A stretch of DNA of 49,371 bases from an uncultured Lachnospiraceae bacterium (GCA_900314085.1 OMTX01000027.1:1-49371); one strand, 5' to 3'; shown: positions 33,202 to 41,388, counted from the stretch's first letter. Numbers and translations: made by a program. Notes: generated by a model from the sequence alone, not told the origin.

Positions 33202-33208
33202 AAGCAGA

Positions 33209-33613
33209 TCAGTTCTTCAGGAAACGCATCCGGTCGGATTCCGGTTCGCGCTTCTTCGGTGCAGGGGCTTCGGGCTTCTTGAAGGCATCCGTCAGATCGT
33301 TTGCCATGGTATTCTTGCACTTCGTGCAGAAACGGCCTGTCCGGATCGGGGCGCCGCAGTTCTCGCAATAGAGGGTTACGGGGCTGTCCTTGGAAAACTC
33401 CAGCCGTTCTTCGCGGATCCACTGGTTGATCTGCTCAATCGTCACATCATTGTCCTCGGCGATCTGGTGCAGGGAGGTCTTCGGATGTTCCCGCACGTAA
33501 TCCCGGACCTTGATGAAATCCTTTTCAATCTCTTCCTTGCAGACAGGGCAAATCCGCTGCCCCCCGATGTAGTTGAACAGCCGTCCGCATCTCTTGCATG
33601 TCTTGACTTCCAT
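33209..33613 (-). CDS. YvyF-like zinc-ribbon protein (flagellar operon protein, TIGR03826-like)
   Basis: 134 residues from ATG 33613 (AAGGAGG upstream). It has two zinc-finger-like Cys pairs at the N-terminus (CKRCGRLF and CPVCKEE), a helical middle with a winged-helix-like segment (TSLHQIAEDNDVTIEQINQWIREERL), and a second CENCGAPI/CTKCKN ribbon. The tail is basic. This matches the B. subtilis YvyF pattern, and yvyF also follows comFC there. The gene begins one base after the comFC stop. Function in flagellar gene control is suggested by family context only. Confidence 0.8.
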   Translation of the reverse strand: MEVKTCKRCGRLFNYIGGQRICPVCKEEIEKDFIKVRDYVREHPKTSLHQIAEDNDVTIEQINQWIREERLEFSKDSPVTLYCENCGAPIRTGRFCTKCKNTMANDLTDAFKKPEAPAPKKREPESDRMRFLKN

Positions 33614-33614
33614 A

Positions 33615-34376
33615 TTACGCTTTCCTCCTTCTGCGTCCGTCTCCGGCACAGATATACATGCAGTACACTGCCTCTGCTCCCCCTTCGAGCAGGCAGGCAC
33701 ACGCTGCATCGACAGTCGTACCTGTAGTGTATATGTCGTCAACCAACAATATTCGTTTGAATTGTACCAAATTTGCCTGCATATGAAAAGCATTCTTTAA
33801 GTTCCGCCGGCGGGCGGAGTCGGAAAGTCCCTTCATGGGAGCGGTATTCACGGTACGGATCAAAAGATCATCTCTTTCCGGTATCCCCGTACTTTCGGAA
33901 AGAGCATGGGCGAAAACAGCCGCCTGATTGTATCCGCGGGCCTTTTCCTTGCCCCGGTACATGGGAACGGGAAGAATCATATCAATTCCGCAGCTCTTCA
34001 GCCACCCTCCGTAATTCCGAACAGCACAGGCGGCAAAGGCGCGGGCGTAGGAGCGTCGGTTCCCGTACTTGAAGCGGTACATGATTCCCCGCATGGGACC
34101 GTCATAGAGAAACAGGCACTTGCCCTGGACATAGAGGTGACGGCTGCCCGCCCCCGCACAGTCCTCGCAGTATTCCGCCCCCGCATCGGAAATGAGCTTT
34201 CCGCACTTTTTGCAGGAGGGCTCCGTCACCGGGATGACTTCCTTCCTGCACTTTTTGCAAAAGCCCGCCCCCTTCTCCCCTTCCGCAAGGAGAGCTCCGC
34301 AGGAGAGGCAGTGGGCAGGATACAGAATGTCAATAATTTTTCTTTGAAAACCGGCGGTTTGTGGCTTCGTCTGCAT
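33615..34376 (-). CDS. comFC: ComFC-type phosphoribosyltransferase-like competence protein
   Basis: 253 residues. N-terminal zinc-binding pairs (CLSCGAL, CKKC, CKKCGKL, CEDC) are followed by a PRTase fold: MRGIMYRFKYGNRRSYARAFA, ILPVPMYRGKEKARGYNQAAVFAHALS, and the PRPP-binding loop RILLVDDIYTTGTTVDA. ComFC is needed for transformation and is thought to act in handling incoming single-stranded DNA. The SD AGGAGG precedes the ATG. The gene is upstream of the yvyF-like gene, as in Bacillus; no comFA is adjacent. Confidence 0.92.
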   Translation of the reverse strand: MQTKPQTAGFQRKIIDILYPAHCLSCGALLAEGEKGAGFCKKCRKEVIPVTEPSCKKCGKLISDAGAEYCEDCAGAGSRHLYVQGKCLFLYDGPMRGIMYRFKYGNRRSYARAFAACAVRNYGGWLKSCGIDMILPVPMYRGKEKARGYNQAAVFAHALSESTGIPERDDLLIRTVNTAPMKGLSDSARRRNLKNAFHMQANLVQFKRILLVDDIYTTGTTVDAACACLLEGGAEAVYCMYICAGDGRRRRKA

Positions 34377-34456
34377 GAAAGACCTCCTGAAAAGAGGAAA
34401 TGAATACGTGTATGCATTGCGTCTGTATTTGGGATGGTCAGAAAAGATGACACTCC

Positions 34457-34485
34457 TTGACTTTGCCCGATACGGCGGCTAAAAT
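34457..34485 (+). promoter_or_regulatory. Promoter giving a nearly leaderless mRNA for the ABC_sub_bind-like gene
   Basis: TTGACT (34457-34462), 17-bp spacer, TAAAAT (34480-34485). Nine bases separate the -10 box from the ATG at 34495, so only two or three leader bases are expected. No Shine-Dalgarno is present. Confidence 0.65.
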
Positions 34486-34494
34486 CAGAACGCT

Positions 34495-35661
34495 ATGAAA
34501 AGACATTGGATGAATCGGAAAAAAGTCCTTTCCGCAGCAGCTGTCTGCGGCCTGGCAGCCGCACTCGCTCTGGGAGCTGTTTTTACAAGGCCTTCCGGAA
34601 GGAAACCGAAGGACGACGGTGAAAAAGGAGCGGAGGAAACCGCCTTTGAGTTCAAAATCGGCGTCACGCATAGTGAAAGCGACGCAGACAGTGAGCTGGC
34701 GGAAAAAGGATTTGCGGACGCCCTTTCCGACCTGCTGGCAGGCTCCGGCGAAAACGCTGTATTTACCTCCACATCCATCGACGCATCGCCCGGCGATCCT
34801 GCTGCCCTTTCTGCTGAAGTGAGCGGAAGTATTACGGCCGGCTGCGACCTGCTCTTCGTCACCGGAGATGCCGCTCTTTCTGCGGCTGCCGGGCAGACCA
34901 AAAGCCTCCCCATCGTCGCAGCAGACGTTATGGATTACCCCACCGTTCTCGGGATTTCCCCTTCCGTTTGGGATGGAAAGACACGGACAAACGTCACCGG
35001 TGTTTCATCCGCTCCGGACATGGAAGCAGTCCTCTCCCTTCTGATCGAGGCAACTCCGGATCTCCGGAACGTCGGCCTGCTGACGGCAGAGGGAGACGCA
35101 AAGGCCCTGCTTCAGAATCGGACCATGGAAGCCTATCTCGACGAAGCCGGCATTCCCTGGAAGGAATACCCCCTGCCCCTGAACGCGAATCCTGAAGCGG
35201 CAGCTGCCGCGGAAGCCGCAGGAACCCCACTTCCGACTCTCGAAAGTATGACAGCCCTCGCTGCCACGGAGTGCTCCGTCCTTTACCTGCCGGCAGACTG
35301 CTCCCTCACGGATTCGGCAGCCTCCATCGGAAATATCACAAAGTCCCTGGGCAAGCCCCTCGTTGCAGCGGACAGGACTGCCGGCGCTTCTGCCCTTGTC
35401 TGTGCCTATGAAAGCCCTTATGCGGAAGGCTACATGGCCGGCGTGATTGCGGTCCGGATTCTGAGGGACGGCTATGATCCCGGCGAACTGGACATCCTCT
35501 CTGCAGACACCGGTTTCCACAAGCTCTACGAAAAATCCTATGCGGAGGCCCTCGGCAGAGCCGCTTTCCCCAAGTCCTTCTCAGAATACAGTGATTTCTT
35601 CAGCACCTACGACTTCTCCTCCGACGTCGACCGGAAAGCGGAGATTGAAAAGAATTCCTAA
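34495..35661 (+). CDS. ABC-transporter substrate-binding-like protein (ABC_sub_bind family)
   Basis: 388 residues. A basic head and one hydrophobic helix (VLSAAAVCGLAAALALGAVF) act as signal anchor; the Cys is not in a good lipobox. The periplasmic-binding fold follows: IGVTHSESDADSELAEKGFADALSD, CDLLFVTGDAALSAA, PDLRNVGLLTAEGD, then LGKPLVAADRTAGASALVCAYESPYAEGYMAG. This is the layout of PF04392 proteins, often linked to tryptophan or other small-molecule uptake. It has no adjacent permease or ATPase. It is a lone plus-strand gene, divergent from comFC and convergent with recD2. Confidence 0.8.
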   Translation: MKRHWMNRKKVLSAAAVCGLAAALALGAVFTRPSGRKPKDDGEKGAEETAFEFKIGVTHSESDADSELAEKGFADALSDLLAGSGENAVFTSTSIDASPGDPAALSAEVSGSITAGCDLLFVTGDAALSAAAGQTKSLPIVAADVMDYPTVLGISPSVWDGKTRTNVTGVSSAPDMEAVLSLLIEATPDLRNVGLLTAEGDAKALLQNRTMEAYLDEAGIPWKEYPLPLNANPEAAAAAEAAGTPLPTLESMTALAATECSVLYLPADCSLTDSAASIGNITKSLGKPLVAADRTAGASALVCAYESPYAEGYMAGVIAVRILRDGYDPGELDILSADTGFHKLYEKSYAEALGRAAFPKSFSEYSDFFSTYDFSSDVDRKAEIEKNS

Positions 35662-35684
35662 AGATTCCCACTTTGCCTCAAAGG

Positions 35685-35743
35685 AGCCCATCTGCTGCGC
35701 CGCCCACCCATTTTCGGGAGTGTCTGTGGCAGGCGGGCTCTTT
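35685..35743. terminator. Terminator between the ABC_sub_bind-like gene and recD2
   Basis: AGCCC (35685-35689) with GGGCT (35735-35739), extended by flanking G/C to GAGCCC/GGGCTC, and by CTGC/GCAG after a mismatch, encloses an imperfect GC-rich loop. TTTTT follows on the plus strand at 35741-35745. It follows the plus-strand gene by about 20 bases. Confidence 0.6.
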
Positions 35744-35754
35744 TTCTGCGCTTC

Positions 35755-38205
35755 TCACCCATTTCCTGAAAGCAGGAAATCCCTGAGCCCGCTGTAGCGG
35801 ACAGCAGCGGTGGTATTTCCCTCCATATCGGAAAACACGGTCTTCCGCCCGATCAGAACCACACACTTCACTGCCCTGGTAACGGCAGTATAGAGAAGGT
35901 TTCTGTTCATGAGCTGCCGGGGTCCCGGAAGCATGGGGATGACAACGACCGGATACTCGGATCCCTGGGACTTGTGGATAGTGATGGCGTAGGCGAGATC
36001 GATATTCTCGAGATCCGAAAAGGGATAATCCGTCTCCCGCCCGTCATCGAAAACGACTTTCATCAGAGAGGCCTCGGGATAGATTCCCTCTATAGTTCCG
36101 ATGTCCCCATTGAAAACGCCTTCTCCGCTGTCCATGACAACGCGGTTTTTTCCGAAGATCCGCCAGGGGAGCCTGTAGTCATTCTTCATCTGCATGACCT
36201 TGTCGCCGGTGCGGAAAATCCTCTCTCCATACTTCTTCTCCGCCTTGCCGGGATCCGGCGGATTCAGGCGCTCCTGCAGGACCTCGTTCAGGCGGGCGAC
36301 GCCGGTCAGCCCCTTCTTGGAAGGGCACATGACCTGAATATCCGTCTGCCCGCAGCCGGCGTACTGCGCCAGCTTGCCGGAGAAAAGGGACAGAAGGGTA
36401 TTGGTGACAGAATCTCCCTCCGGCCGTTCCATGAAGAAGAAGTCCCGGCTTTTGTTGTCGAGCGCCACCGGCTTTCCCTCGTTGATGAGATGGGCATTCT
36501 TCACAATGTCGCTCTCCCCTGCCTGGCGGAAGATGGTATCAAGGGAAACGGATGGAAAGACACCGGAATCGAGGAGATCCCGGAGAACATTTCCCGGACC
36601 GACGGACGGCAGCTGATCCCGGTCGCCGACCAGGATCAGGGCACACTCCTCCGGCACAGCCTTCACCAGGGAATAGAAGAGGGCCAGATCCACCATGGAT
36701 GCCTCATCTATGATGACGACATCGTATTCCAGCGGGTTTTCTTCGTTCCGGGCAAAGGCAGTGACAGCCCGCCCCTCTTCCGCCGGCCGGCCTTCCACTT
36801 CCAGCAGCCGGTGGATGGTCCGAGCCGGATGCCCCGTCGCCTCCGTCATCCGCTTGGCCGCCCTCCCGGTCGGAGCAGCCAGTGCTACATCAAGCCCCTC
36901 ATTCTCGAAGTAGCGGATCAGCACCTTGAGCGTCGTCGTCTTTCCGGTACCGGGCCCGCCCGTCAGGATGAAGAAGGGGCTTACGGCTGCCTCCATGACG
37001 GCCTTCCGCTGGGAGTCTCCCAGAGAAATCCCCTCCTCTTCCTCAATGGCGCGGACCTTTTCCGCTGTCTCCGCCCTGGCCTGCCTCCCGCCTTCCAGCA
37101 TACTGCGCAGGCGGTCTGCCGTCCGCTTCTCCATCCGGTAGAAGACCGGGCTGTAGACGCGGTCATCTTCTGTCACGGCTTCGCCTGTCCCCGCATCGCC
37201 TGCTGCCCCTGCCCCGGCAGCGGTCATTCCCGTCTTCCCGGCTGCCCCTGCCCCGGCAGCGCCGCTTCCTGACACCAGCTCATTCCACAGGTCTTCGCTG
37301 CCGTCTCTCTCTCGCACGCTATGCGTGCAGCCATCCGTACCGTCCGCTTTCCGGTGCACGATCTTCACCCGCCGCTCCACTTCCATATTCGAAAGGACGG
37401 CGTCAAAGCTCTCCTCCGAAACGTTGATGAGATAGAGAAGATTCCGCTTCAGGATGTGCTCCGGCAGGTAGGTATGGCCTTCCCCCGCAGCATTGGAAAG
37501 AAGGTAGAGGATGCAGGAGGCAATCCGGTCCTCGGAATCCGGCGGCAGGCCGGCGAGTCCTGCGATCCGGTCCGCTGTCCGGAACCCGATGCCGTCGATT
37601 TCGTCCGCAAGCCGGTAGGGATTTTCCTTCACAATGGAGTAGATTTCCGTCCCGAAGTGATCGTAGATGCGCAGCGCCATGCGGGGCGTGATGCCGTAGC
37701 CCTGCAGGAAGACGGAAACGTCGCGGATGTCCCGCTTTTCCACCATCTGGGACCCGATGTCCTGGGCCTTCTTCAGGCTGATGCCGGAGATCTCGGCCAG
37801 GCGCTCCGGCTCTTCCTCCATGATGCGGAAGGTGTCCTTTTTGAACTTTTTCACAATCCGCCTGGCAAGCGCCGCTCCGATTCCCTTGACGCTCCCGCCG
37901 GCCAGGTAGCGCTCGATTTCAGCCGTGCTCTCCGGGCGGACAGACATATAGGAAAGGACCTTGAACTGGGTACCGTAAGTGGGGTTTTCGACAAAGAGGC
38001 CGGTGAGCTCAAGGGACTCGCCCGCCGAAAGCGTTGTAAATGTGCCGACGCAGGTGACGTCAGATCCCGCTCCCTCGTCGTCATCCGGCTGGAAAACGAG
38101 GACAGAGTAGCCGTTTTCCTCGTTCCGGAATATGATATGATCGACATAGCCGCGCAGGGTTTCTGCCCCGGCTGCTGTCTCCGATGTGTTCGCGAATTCA
38201 TCCAT
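35755..38205 (-). CDS. recD2: RecD2-type ATP-dependent DNA helicase
   Basis: A 5'-3' superfamily 1B helicase that acts without RecBC. It has 816 residues. An N-terminal OB-like domain and helix-hairpin-helix repeats (GIGAALARRIVKKF, GISLKKAQDIGSQM, EIDGIGFRTADRIAGLAG) precede the motor domains: Walker A ILTGGPGTGKTTTL (near 418), Walker B VVIIDEASMVD, LVGDRDQLPSVGPG, and the C-terminal AITIHKSQGSEYPVVVIP and AVTRAVK. A Gly/Ala-rich insert (about 310-345) with an internal repeat separates the two halves. The ATG has no ribosome site; see promoter 38215-38242. Confidence 0.95.
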   Translation of the reverse strand: MDEFANTSETAAGAETLRGYVDHIIFRNEENGYSVLVFQPDDDEGAGSDVTCVGTFTTLSAGESLELTGLFVENPTYGTQFKVLSYMSVRPESTAEIERYLAGGSVKGIGAALARRIVKKFKKDTFRIMEEEPERLAEISGISLKKAQDIGSQMVEKRDIRDVSVFLQGYGITPRMALRIYDHFGTEIYSIVKENPYRLADEIDGIGFRTADRIAGLAGLPPDSEDRIASCILYLLSNAAGEGHTYLPEHILKRNLLYLINVSEESFDAVLSNMEVERRVKIVHRKADGTDGCTHSVRERDGSEDLWNELVSGSGAAGAGAAGKTGMTAAGAGAAGDAGTGEAVTEDDRVYSPVFYRMEKRTADRLRSMLEGGRQARAETAEKVRAIEEEEGISLGDSQRKAVMEAAVSPFFILTGGPGTGKTTTLKVLIRYFENEGLDVALAAPTGRAAKRMTEATGHPARTIHRLLEVEGRPAEEGRAVTAFARNEENPLEYDVVIIDEASMVDLALFYSLVKAVPEECALILVGDRDQLPSVGPGNVLRDLLDSGVFPSVSLDTIFRQAGESDIVKNAHLINEGKPVALDNKSRDFFFMERPEGDSVTNTLLSLFSGKLAQYAGCGQTDIQVMCPSKKGLTGVARLNEVLQERLNPPDPGKAEKKYGERIFRTGDKVMQMKNDYRLPWRIFGKNRVVMDSGEGVFNGDIGTIEGIYPEASLMKVVFDDGRETDYPFSDLENIDLAYAITIHKSQGSEYPVVVIPMLPGPRQLMNRNLLYTAVTRAVKCVVLIGRKTVFSDMEGNTTAAVRYSGLRDFLLSGNG

Positions 38206-38214
38206 AGGAATAAT

Positions 38215-38242
38215 AATATAGCCCGCGCTATCCCCTTGGCAA
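38215..38242 (-). promoter_or_regulatory. Promoter of recD2, nearly leaderless
   Basis: On the minus strand: TTGCCA (complement of 38237-38242), 16-bp spacer, TATATT (complement of 38215-38220). Nine bases (ATTATTCCT) separate it from the ATG, without a Shine-Dalgarno. Confidence 0.5.
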
Positions 38243-38273
38243 GTGAATTTTCCATAAACCCGCAGGACGTGAA

Positions 38274-38315
38274 AAAGCCCGCAGACACAGCAAATACGCC
38301 ATATCTGCGGGCTTT
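38274..38315. terminator. Bidirectional terminator upstream of recD2 / downstream of GH53
   Basis: A perfect 12-bp stem AAAGCCCGCAGA/TCTGCGGGCTTT (38274-38285 with 38304-38315). On the minus strand TTTTT follows directly (complement of 38272-38276), closing the GH53 transcript about 110 bases past its stop. On the plus strand the T-rich stretch is looser. Confidence 0.85.
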
Positions 38316-38421
38316 CGAATATTTTTATATTTTTGCGTCTTCCTGCTTCTCTGCCGGAAGACGCTGCATGCCTTTCATTTCGCCATATATTCGGGCTTTA
38401 TATTATTTTCATGAATCACTT

Positions 38422-39708
38422 TCACTTCGTACCGTACTTCAGCAGGCGCCAGACATTAATGGAAGGCAGCGGGTTCCCCTTGAAGTCGAAAAAGGCCTGA
38501 TTGTCCCACGAAGAGCCGCCGTAGTACTGACCGGCGTCATTGGGATCATACTCTGCCGCATAGCTCGATGCCCAGCCGGATCCGTACTTTTCCCAAAGCT
38601 TTTTGTTTTCATTTACATTGTCGCCGACCGGAATCCAGGCTCCCTCCCAGTAGAAGACACCCCTGGCTCCGGCGTCGACCGCAGCTGCAACGACGTCACG
38701 GATACAGTCCGCCTGGCCCTGGACCGTGACCGGATAGGTGTCAAGAGCCTGGTCAGCCCCAAAGGAATTCGCCGTTCCATCCCCGTCCTTCAGGGTATAG
38801 GCATAGGACGTTTCAACGACAATGGCGTCCTTGTCGTATTTCTCGCGGACGGCTTCCACACACCGCGTCATATTATTCATAGGGCCATCCCAAAAAGGAT
38901 AATAGGAAAGGCCGACCGTATCGAAATCCACCCCGCCGTCAATCAGCATCTTTAAAAGGCTCATCATCCGCGTCCGGTGCTGAGTCTGGGCGTAGTGGAT
39001 GACAATATTGATGTCCTTTTTGTATTTCTCCGATGCCTCGCGGACCGCGCGGCTGCCGGACTTCAGAAGCGCAATGACACTGTCCATGGACGTTTCGCCG
39101 GACATTCCATTGTTGATTTCATTTCCGATCTGAACCATTTCCACGTCGACACCCGCGTCGAGGAGTGTCTTCAGGGATTCCTTCGTGAAGTCGTAGAGAG
39201 CGTCCGCCTTCGCGCCTAAGTCCATATCCTTCCAGGCCTTTGGAACGAACTGCTTCGAAGGATCCGCCCAGAAATCAGAATAATGAAAATCGATGCAGAC
39301 CTTCATCCCGTACTTCGTCGCACGCTCGCCAAGCGCCAGCGCCGTATCGATGTCACAGTTGCCGCCCCCGTAGCCGTTGCCGTCGCTGTCGTAGGGATCG
39401 TTCCAGACGCGCAGGCGGACGAAGTTTACGCCGGCCTCGGCAAAGGTCAGGAGAACGTCCTGTTCTTCCCCGTCTGCATTATAATATTTGACTCCGCTCT
39501 TCTCTTCGGAAAGAACACTCGATAAGTCCATTCCCCTGATGAAGTCGTCTGAAATGCCGTCCACTGCCTTCGCTGAAACCTCCGCTTCCTCCGGTCCCGT
39601 CGGAAGCTCTGCTGTATATTCCGGTTTGATTGTTTTTACGCAGCCTGTCAGTGAACCTGCCGCAAGAATTGCTGCCATAGCTGCGGCAGCGAATTTCTTT
39701 CCCCTCAT
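38422..39708 (-). CDS. Arabinogalactan endo-beta-1,4-galactanase (GH53), lipoprotein
   Basis: Cuts beta-1,4-galactan side chains of pectin outside the cell. It has 428 residues from ATG 39708 with AGGAGG 11 bases upstream. Signal peptide ends in lipobox LTGC, so it is likely anchored to the membrane. The GH53 barrel shows FIRGMDLSSVLSEEKSGVKY, FVRLRVWNDPY, CIDFHYSDFWADPSKQ, the acid/base Glu in QIGNEINNGM (near 194), and the nucleophile Glu in VVETSYAYT (near 297), then GVFYWEGAWIP. Promoter at 39788-39815. No galactose-use genes are adjacent. Confidence 0.95.
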   Translation of the reverse strand: MRGKKFAAAAMAAILAAGSLTGCVKTIKPEYTAELPTGPEEAEVSAKAVDGISDDFIRGMDLSSVLSEEKSGVKYYNADGEEQDVLLTFAEAGVNFVRLRVWNDPYDSDGNGYGGGNCDIDTALALGERATKYGMKVCIDFHYSDFWADPSKQFVPKAWKDMDLGAKADALYDFTKESLKTLLDAGVDVEMVQIGNEINNGMSGETSMDSVIALLKSGSRAVREASEKYKKDINIVIHYAQTQHRTRMMSLLKMLIDGGVDFDTVGLSYYPFWDGPMNNMTRCVEAVREKYDKDAIVVETSYAYTLKDGDGTANSFGADQALDTYPVTVQGQADCIRDVVAAAVDAGARGVFYWEGAWIPVGDNVNENKKLWEKYGSGWASSYAAEYDPNDAGQYYGGSSWDNQAFFDFKGNPLPSINVWRLLKYGTK

Positions 39709-39787
39709 TACTTTCCAATCCTCCTGAAAAAAAGGTTCATCCGGCGGATATGCGCCTTCACTCATTTCCGCTTTCATAATAATAATA

Positions 39788-39815
39788 ATAGTACCGGAAG
39801 AATGTGCATATTCAA
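39788..39815 (-). promoter_or_regulatory. Promoter of the GH53 gene with a trinucleotide repeat at the start region
   Basis: On the minus strand: TTGAAT (complement of 39810-39815), 16-bp spacer, TACTAT (complement of 39788-39793). An ATT trinucleotide run (39776-39790) overlaps the -10 box and covers the expected start point. Confidence 0.6.
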
Positions 39816-39918
39816 TCACATACTACTCAGATTTTGTTGCCGTCAGAACGCGCGGGAGAATATCCGCAGCATTTTCGCTTGTCTTCTCCTTTTCCCTCTG
39901 CCCGGAGCCGCCCGGCTT

Positions 39919-40112
39919 ATCGATTTAACAGGCAACCCTCATTCCCCGGATTCCCGGAAGTCGCATAAACAAAGGCTTACAACGGCCGAAATTGTATTTG
40001 ATTGTATTGTTTTACCTGTCAATCCCATTTTTTTAGTTTCCCAAAGGCCGCATAAATAAGGCCTTTCAGTGTTCAGAATTGTATTTGATTGTACTGATTT
40101 GACAGGCAAACG
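39919..40112 (-). repeat. Modular repeat cluster 1 (two units, three boundary motifs)
   Basis: In minus orientation: boundary GTTTGCCTGTCAAATC (40097-40112), tandem TACAATC-AAA-TACAATT, a variable part with TTTATGCGGCCTT, GGGAAACTAAAAAAATGG, then an inverted boundary TTGACAGGTAAA (40011-40023), a second unit with TGTTTATGCGACTTC, and a third boundary GTTGCCTGTTAAATCG (39919-39935). The right end touches the azlD stop codon, with two bases between. It fills most of the gap between GH53 and azlD; the rest of 39816-39918 shows nothing else. Confidence 0.85.
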
Positions 40113-40454
40113 TCACATTACCCGGATCAGGATCATATAGCAGGCGGTTCCGCCGATCAGGGGAAGAGCCATATCGTGCCGCAACCGGTAGAGAAGGATG
40201 ACAGCAAGCACGGAAATGATCTCCGGCAAGCCGTGAGGCGCTGCGAAAAAATCCGTCTTCCGCAGGCAGTAGACGACGAGGAGGCCGAAAACGGCCGGTG
40301 CCAAAACCTTGCCGAGATAGAGAACGTACTTCGGTATTTTTCTTCCCTCCGGAAAAGCGATGTAGGGAAGAAAGCGGGTGAGCAGTGTCGCCGCCACCAC
40401 CACGGCAATCGTGAGGACAGCCTGTGGCGTGGTCATGATCATTGCGTCATTCAT
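40113..40454 (-). CDS. azlD: AzlD-family branched-chain amino acid exporter subunit
   Basis: 113 residues with three or four membrane helices (AVLTIAVVVAATLLTRFLPYIAF, VLYLGKVLAPAVFGLLVVYCL, LPEIISVLAVILLYRL). RFLPYIAFPEGRKIPKYVLYLGKVLAPA is typical of AzlD. AzlC and AzlD together export branched-chain amino acids or analogues. Its ATG overlaps the azlC stop by eight bases. The gene ends against repeat cluster 1. Confidence 0.92.
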   Translation of the reverse strand: MNDAMIMTTPQAVLTIAVVVAATLLTRFLPYIAFPEGRKIPKYVLYLGKVLAPAVFGLLVVYCLRKTDFFAAPHGLPEIISVLAVILLYRLRHDMALPLIGGTACYMILIRVM

Positions 40455-41388
40455 ACTTCTCGTCCTCCTTTCTGCAGTTCGTCTCTTTTTCCTGTCTCCC
40501 CGGATTCAGTTCAGCCGGGCTATCTGCGTTTGACTGCCGGGTATTTTCAGCTGCAACGGCGGTATACCCCGGCTCCCGTTCCGGCAAACTGTCCGCATCT
40601 GCCGGCTGCGCATCCCCTGCTGCTGAAGCCGTTTCGGTTGCTGCACTCCCGCCATTATCCTGCGCATTCGCTGATGCAGCGGGATAGGCAGGCTCAAGCT
40701 TCCTGCGTCCCACCGTCAGCGCCAGCAGAATCACGAGCATCGCCGGCACGATGAAGCGGTCCGGGCCGAAAATCAGAAGACAGAGGACGGAACCGCCGAT
40801 GCCGATGTATTCGGCGATATGCGACCGGTCCTTCTCCCACTGCTGCAGGAAGATCACGATAAACATGGCTGTCATGACGAAGTCGAGGCCCCGCGTATCA
40901 AGAGTAATAAAGCTGCCGAAGATGCCGCCGAGCGCGACTCCGCCTACCCAATAGACCTGGTCCAGAAAAGATACCCAGAAATAGAACCAGCCGCGATCAA
41001 TACCCTCCGGCAGTTCGGTTGAGTAGTTAATAGAGAAGGTCTCATCGCAGCACGAATAGATGAGATAATATTTCTTCCATCCCATCCCCCTGTACTTCGG
41101 CAGCATCGTAATACCGTAGAAAATATGCCGGGCGCCGACCATCAGGGCTGTCACAAAGGCGGACAGAGGGTTAAAGGCGGAAAGCAGGATGCTCACCATC
41201 AGGAATTCCATAGATCCCGTGAAGATGGCGACAGCCGTAACCACCGGCAGCCACCAGGGAAAACCGGATGTCGTCATCAGGACGCCGTAGGTGATTCCCA
41301 GAAAAAGAAAGCCTGTAAGAATAGGGATTGTATGGAGAAAGGCGGTTTTCAGCGCCGCCCCGGAAGTATTATTTTGCGTTTTTTTCAC
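40447..41388 (-). CDS. azlC: AzlC-family branched-chain amino acid exporter subunit with long C-terminal tail
   Basis: 313 residues. Membrane region (about 15-230) has the AzlC features FLFLGITYGVLMTTSGFPWW, FTGSMEFLMVSIL, ALMVGARHIFYGITML, and the CCDETFSINYST segment. After about residue 230 an 80-residue hydrophilic tail rich in Ala, Asp, Asn and Glu follows; AzlC proteins usually stop near 230-240. The start is GTG at 41388 with AGGGG upstream. The tail may be a late addition or low-complexity spacer. Promoter at 41420-41447. Confidence 0.92.
   Translation of the reverse strand: MKKTQNNTSGAALKTAFLHTIPILTGFLFLGITYGVLMTTSGFPWWLPVVTAVAIFTGSMEFLMVSILLSAFNPLSAFVTALMVGARHIFYGITMLPKYRGMGWKKYYLIYSCCDETFSINYSTELPEGIDRGWFYFWVSFLDQVYWVGGVALGGIFGSFITLDTRGLDFVMTAMFIVIFLQQWEKDRSHIAEYIGIGGSVLCLLIFGPDRFIVPAMLVILLALTVGRRKLEPAYPAASANAQDNGGSAATETASAAGDAQPADADSLPEREPGYTAVAAENTRQSNADSPAELNPGRQEKETNCRKEDEKYE

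Noticed and set aside
34495..34560. Lipoprotein signal in the ABC_sub_bind-like protein
   Set aside because: The Cys is preceded by AAAV, not an accepted lipobox; a signal anchor is more likely.
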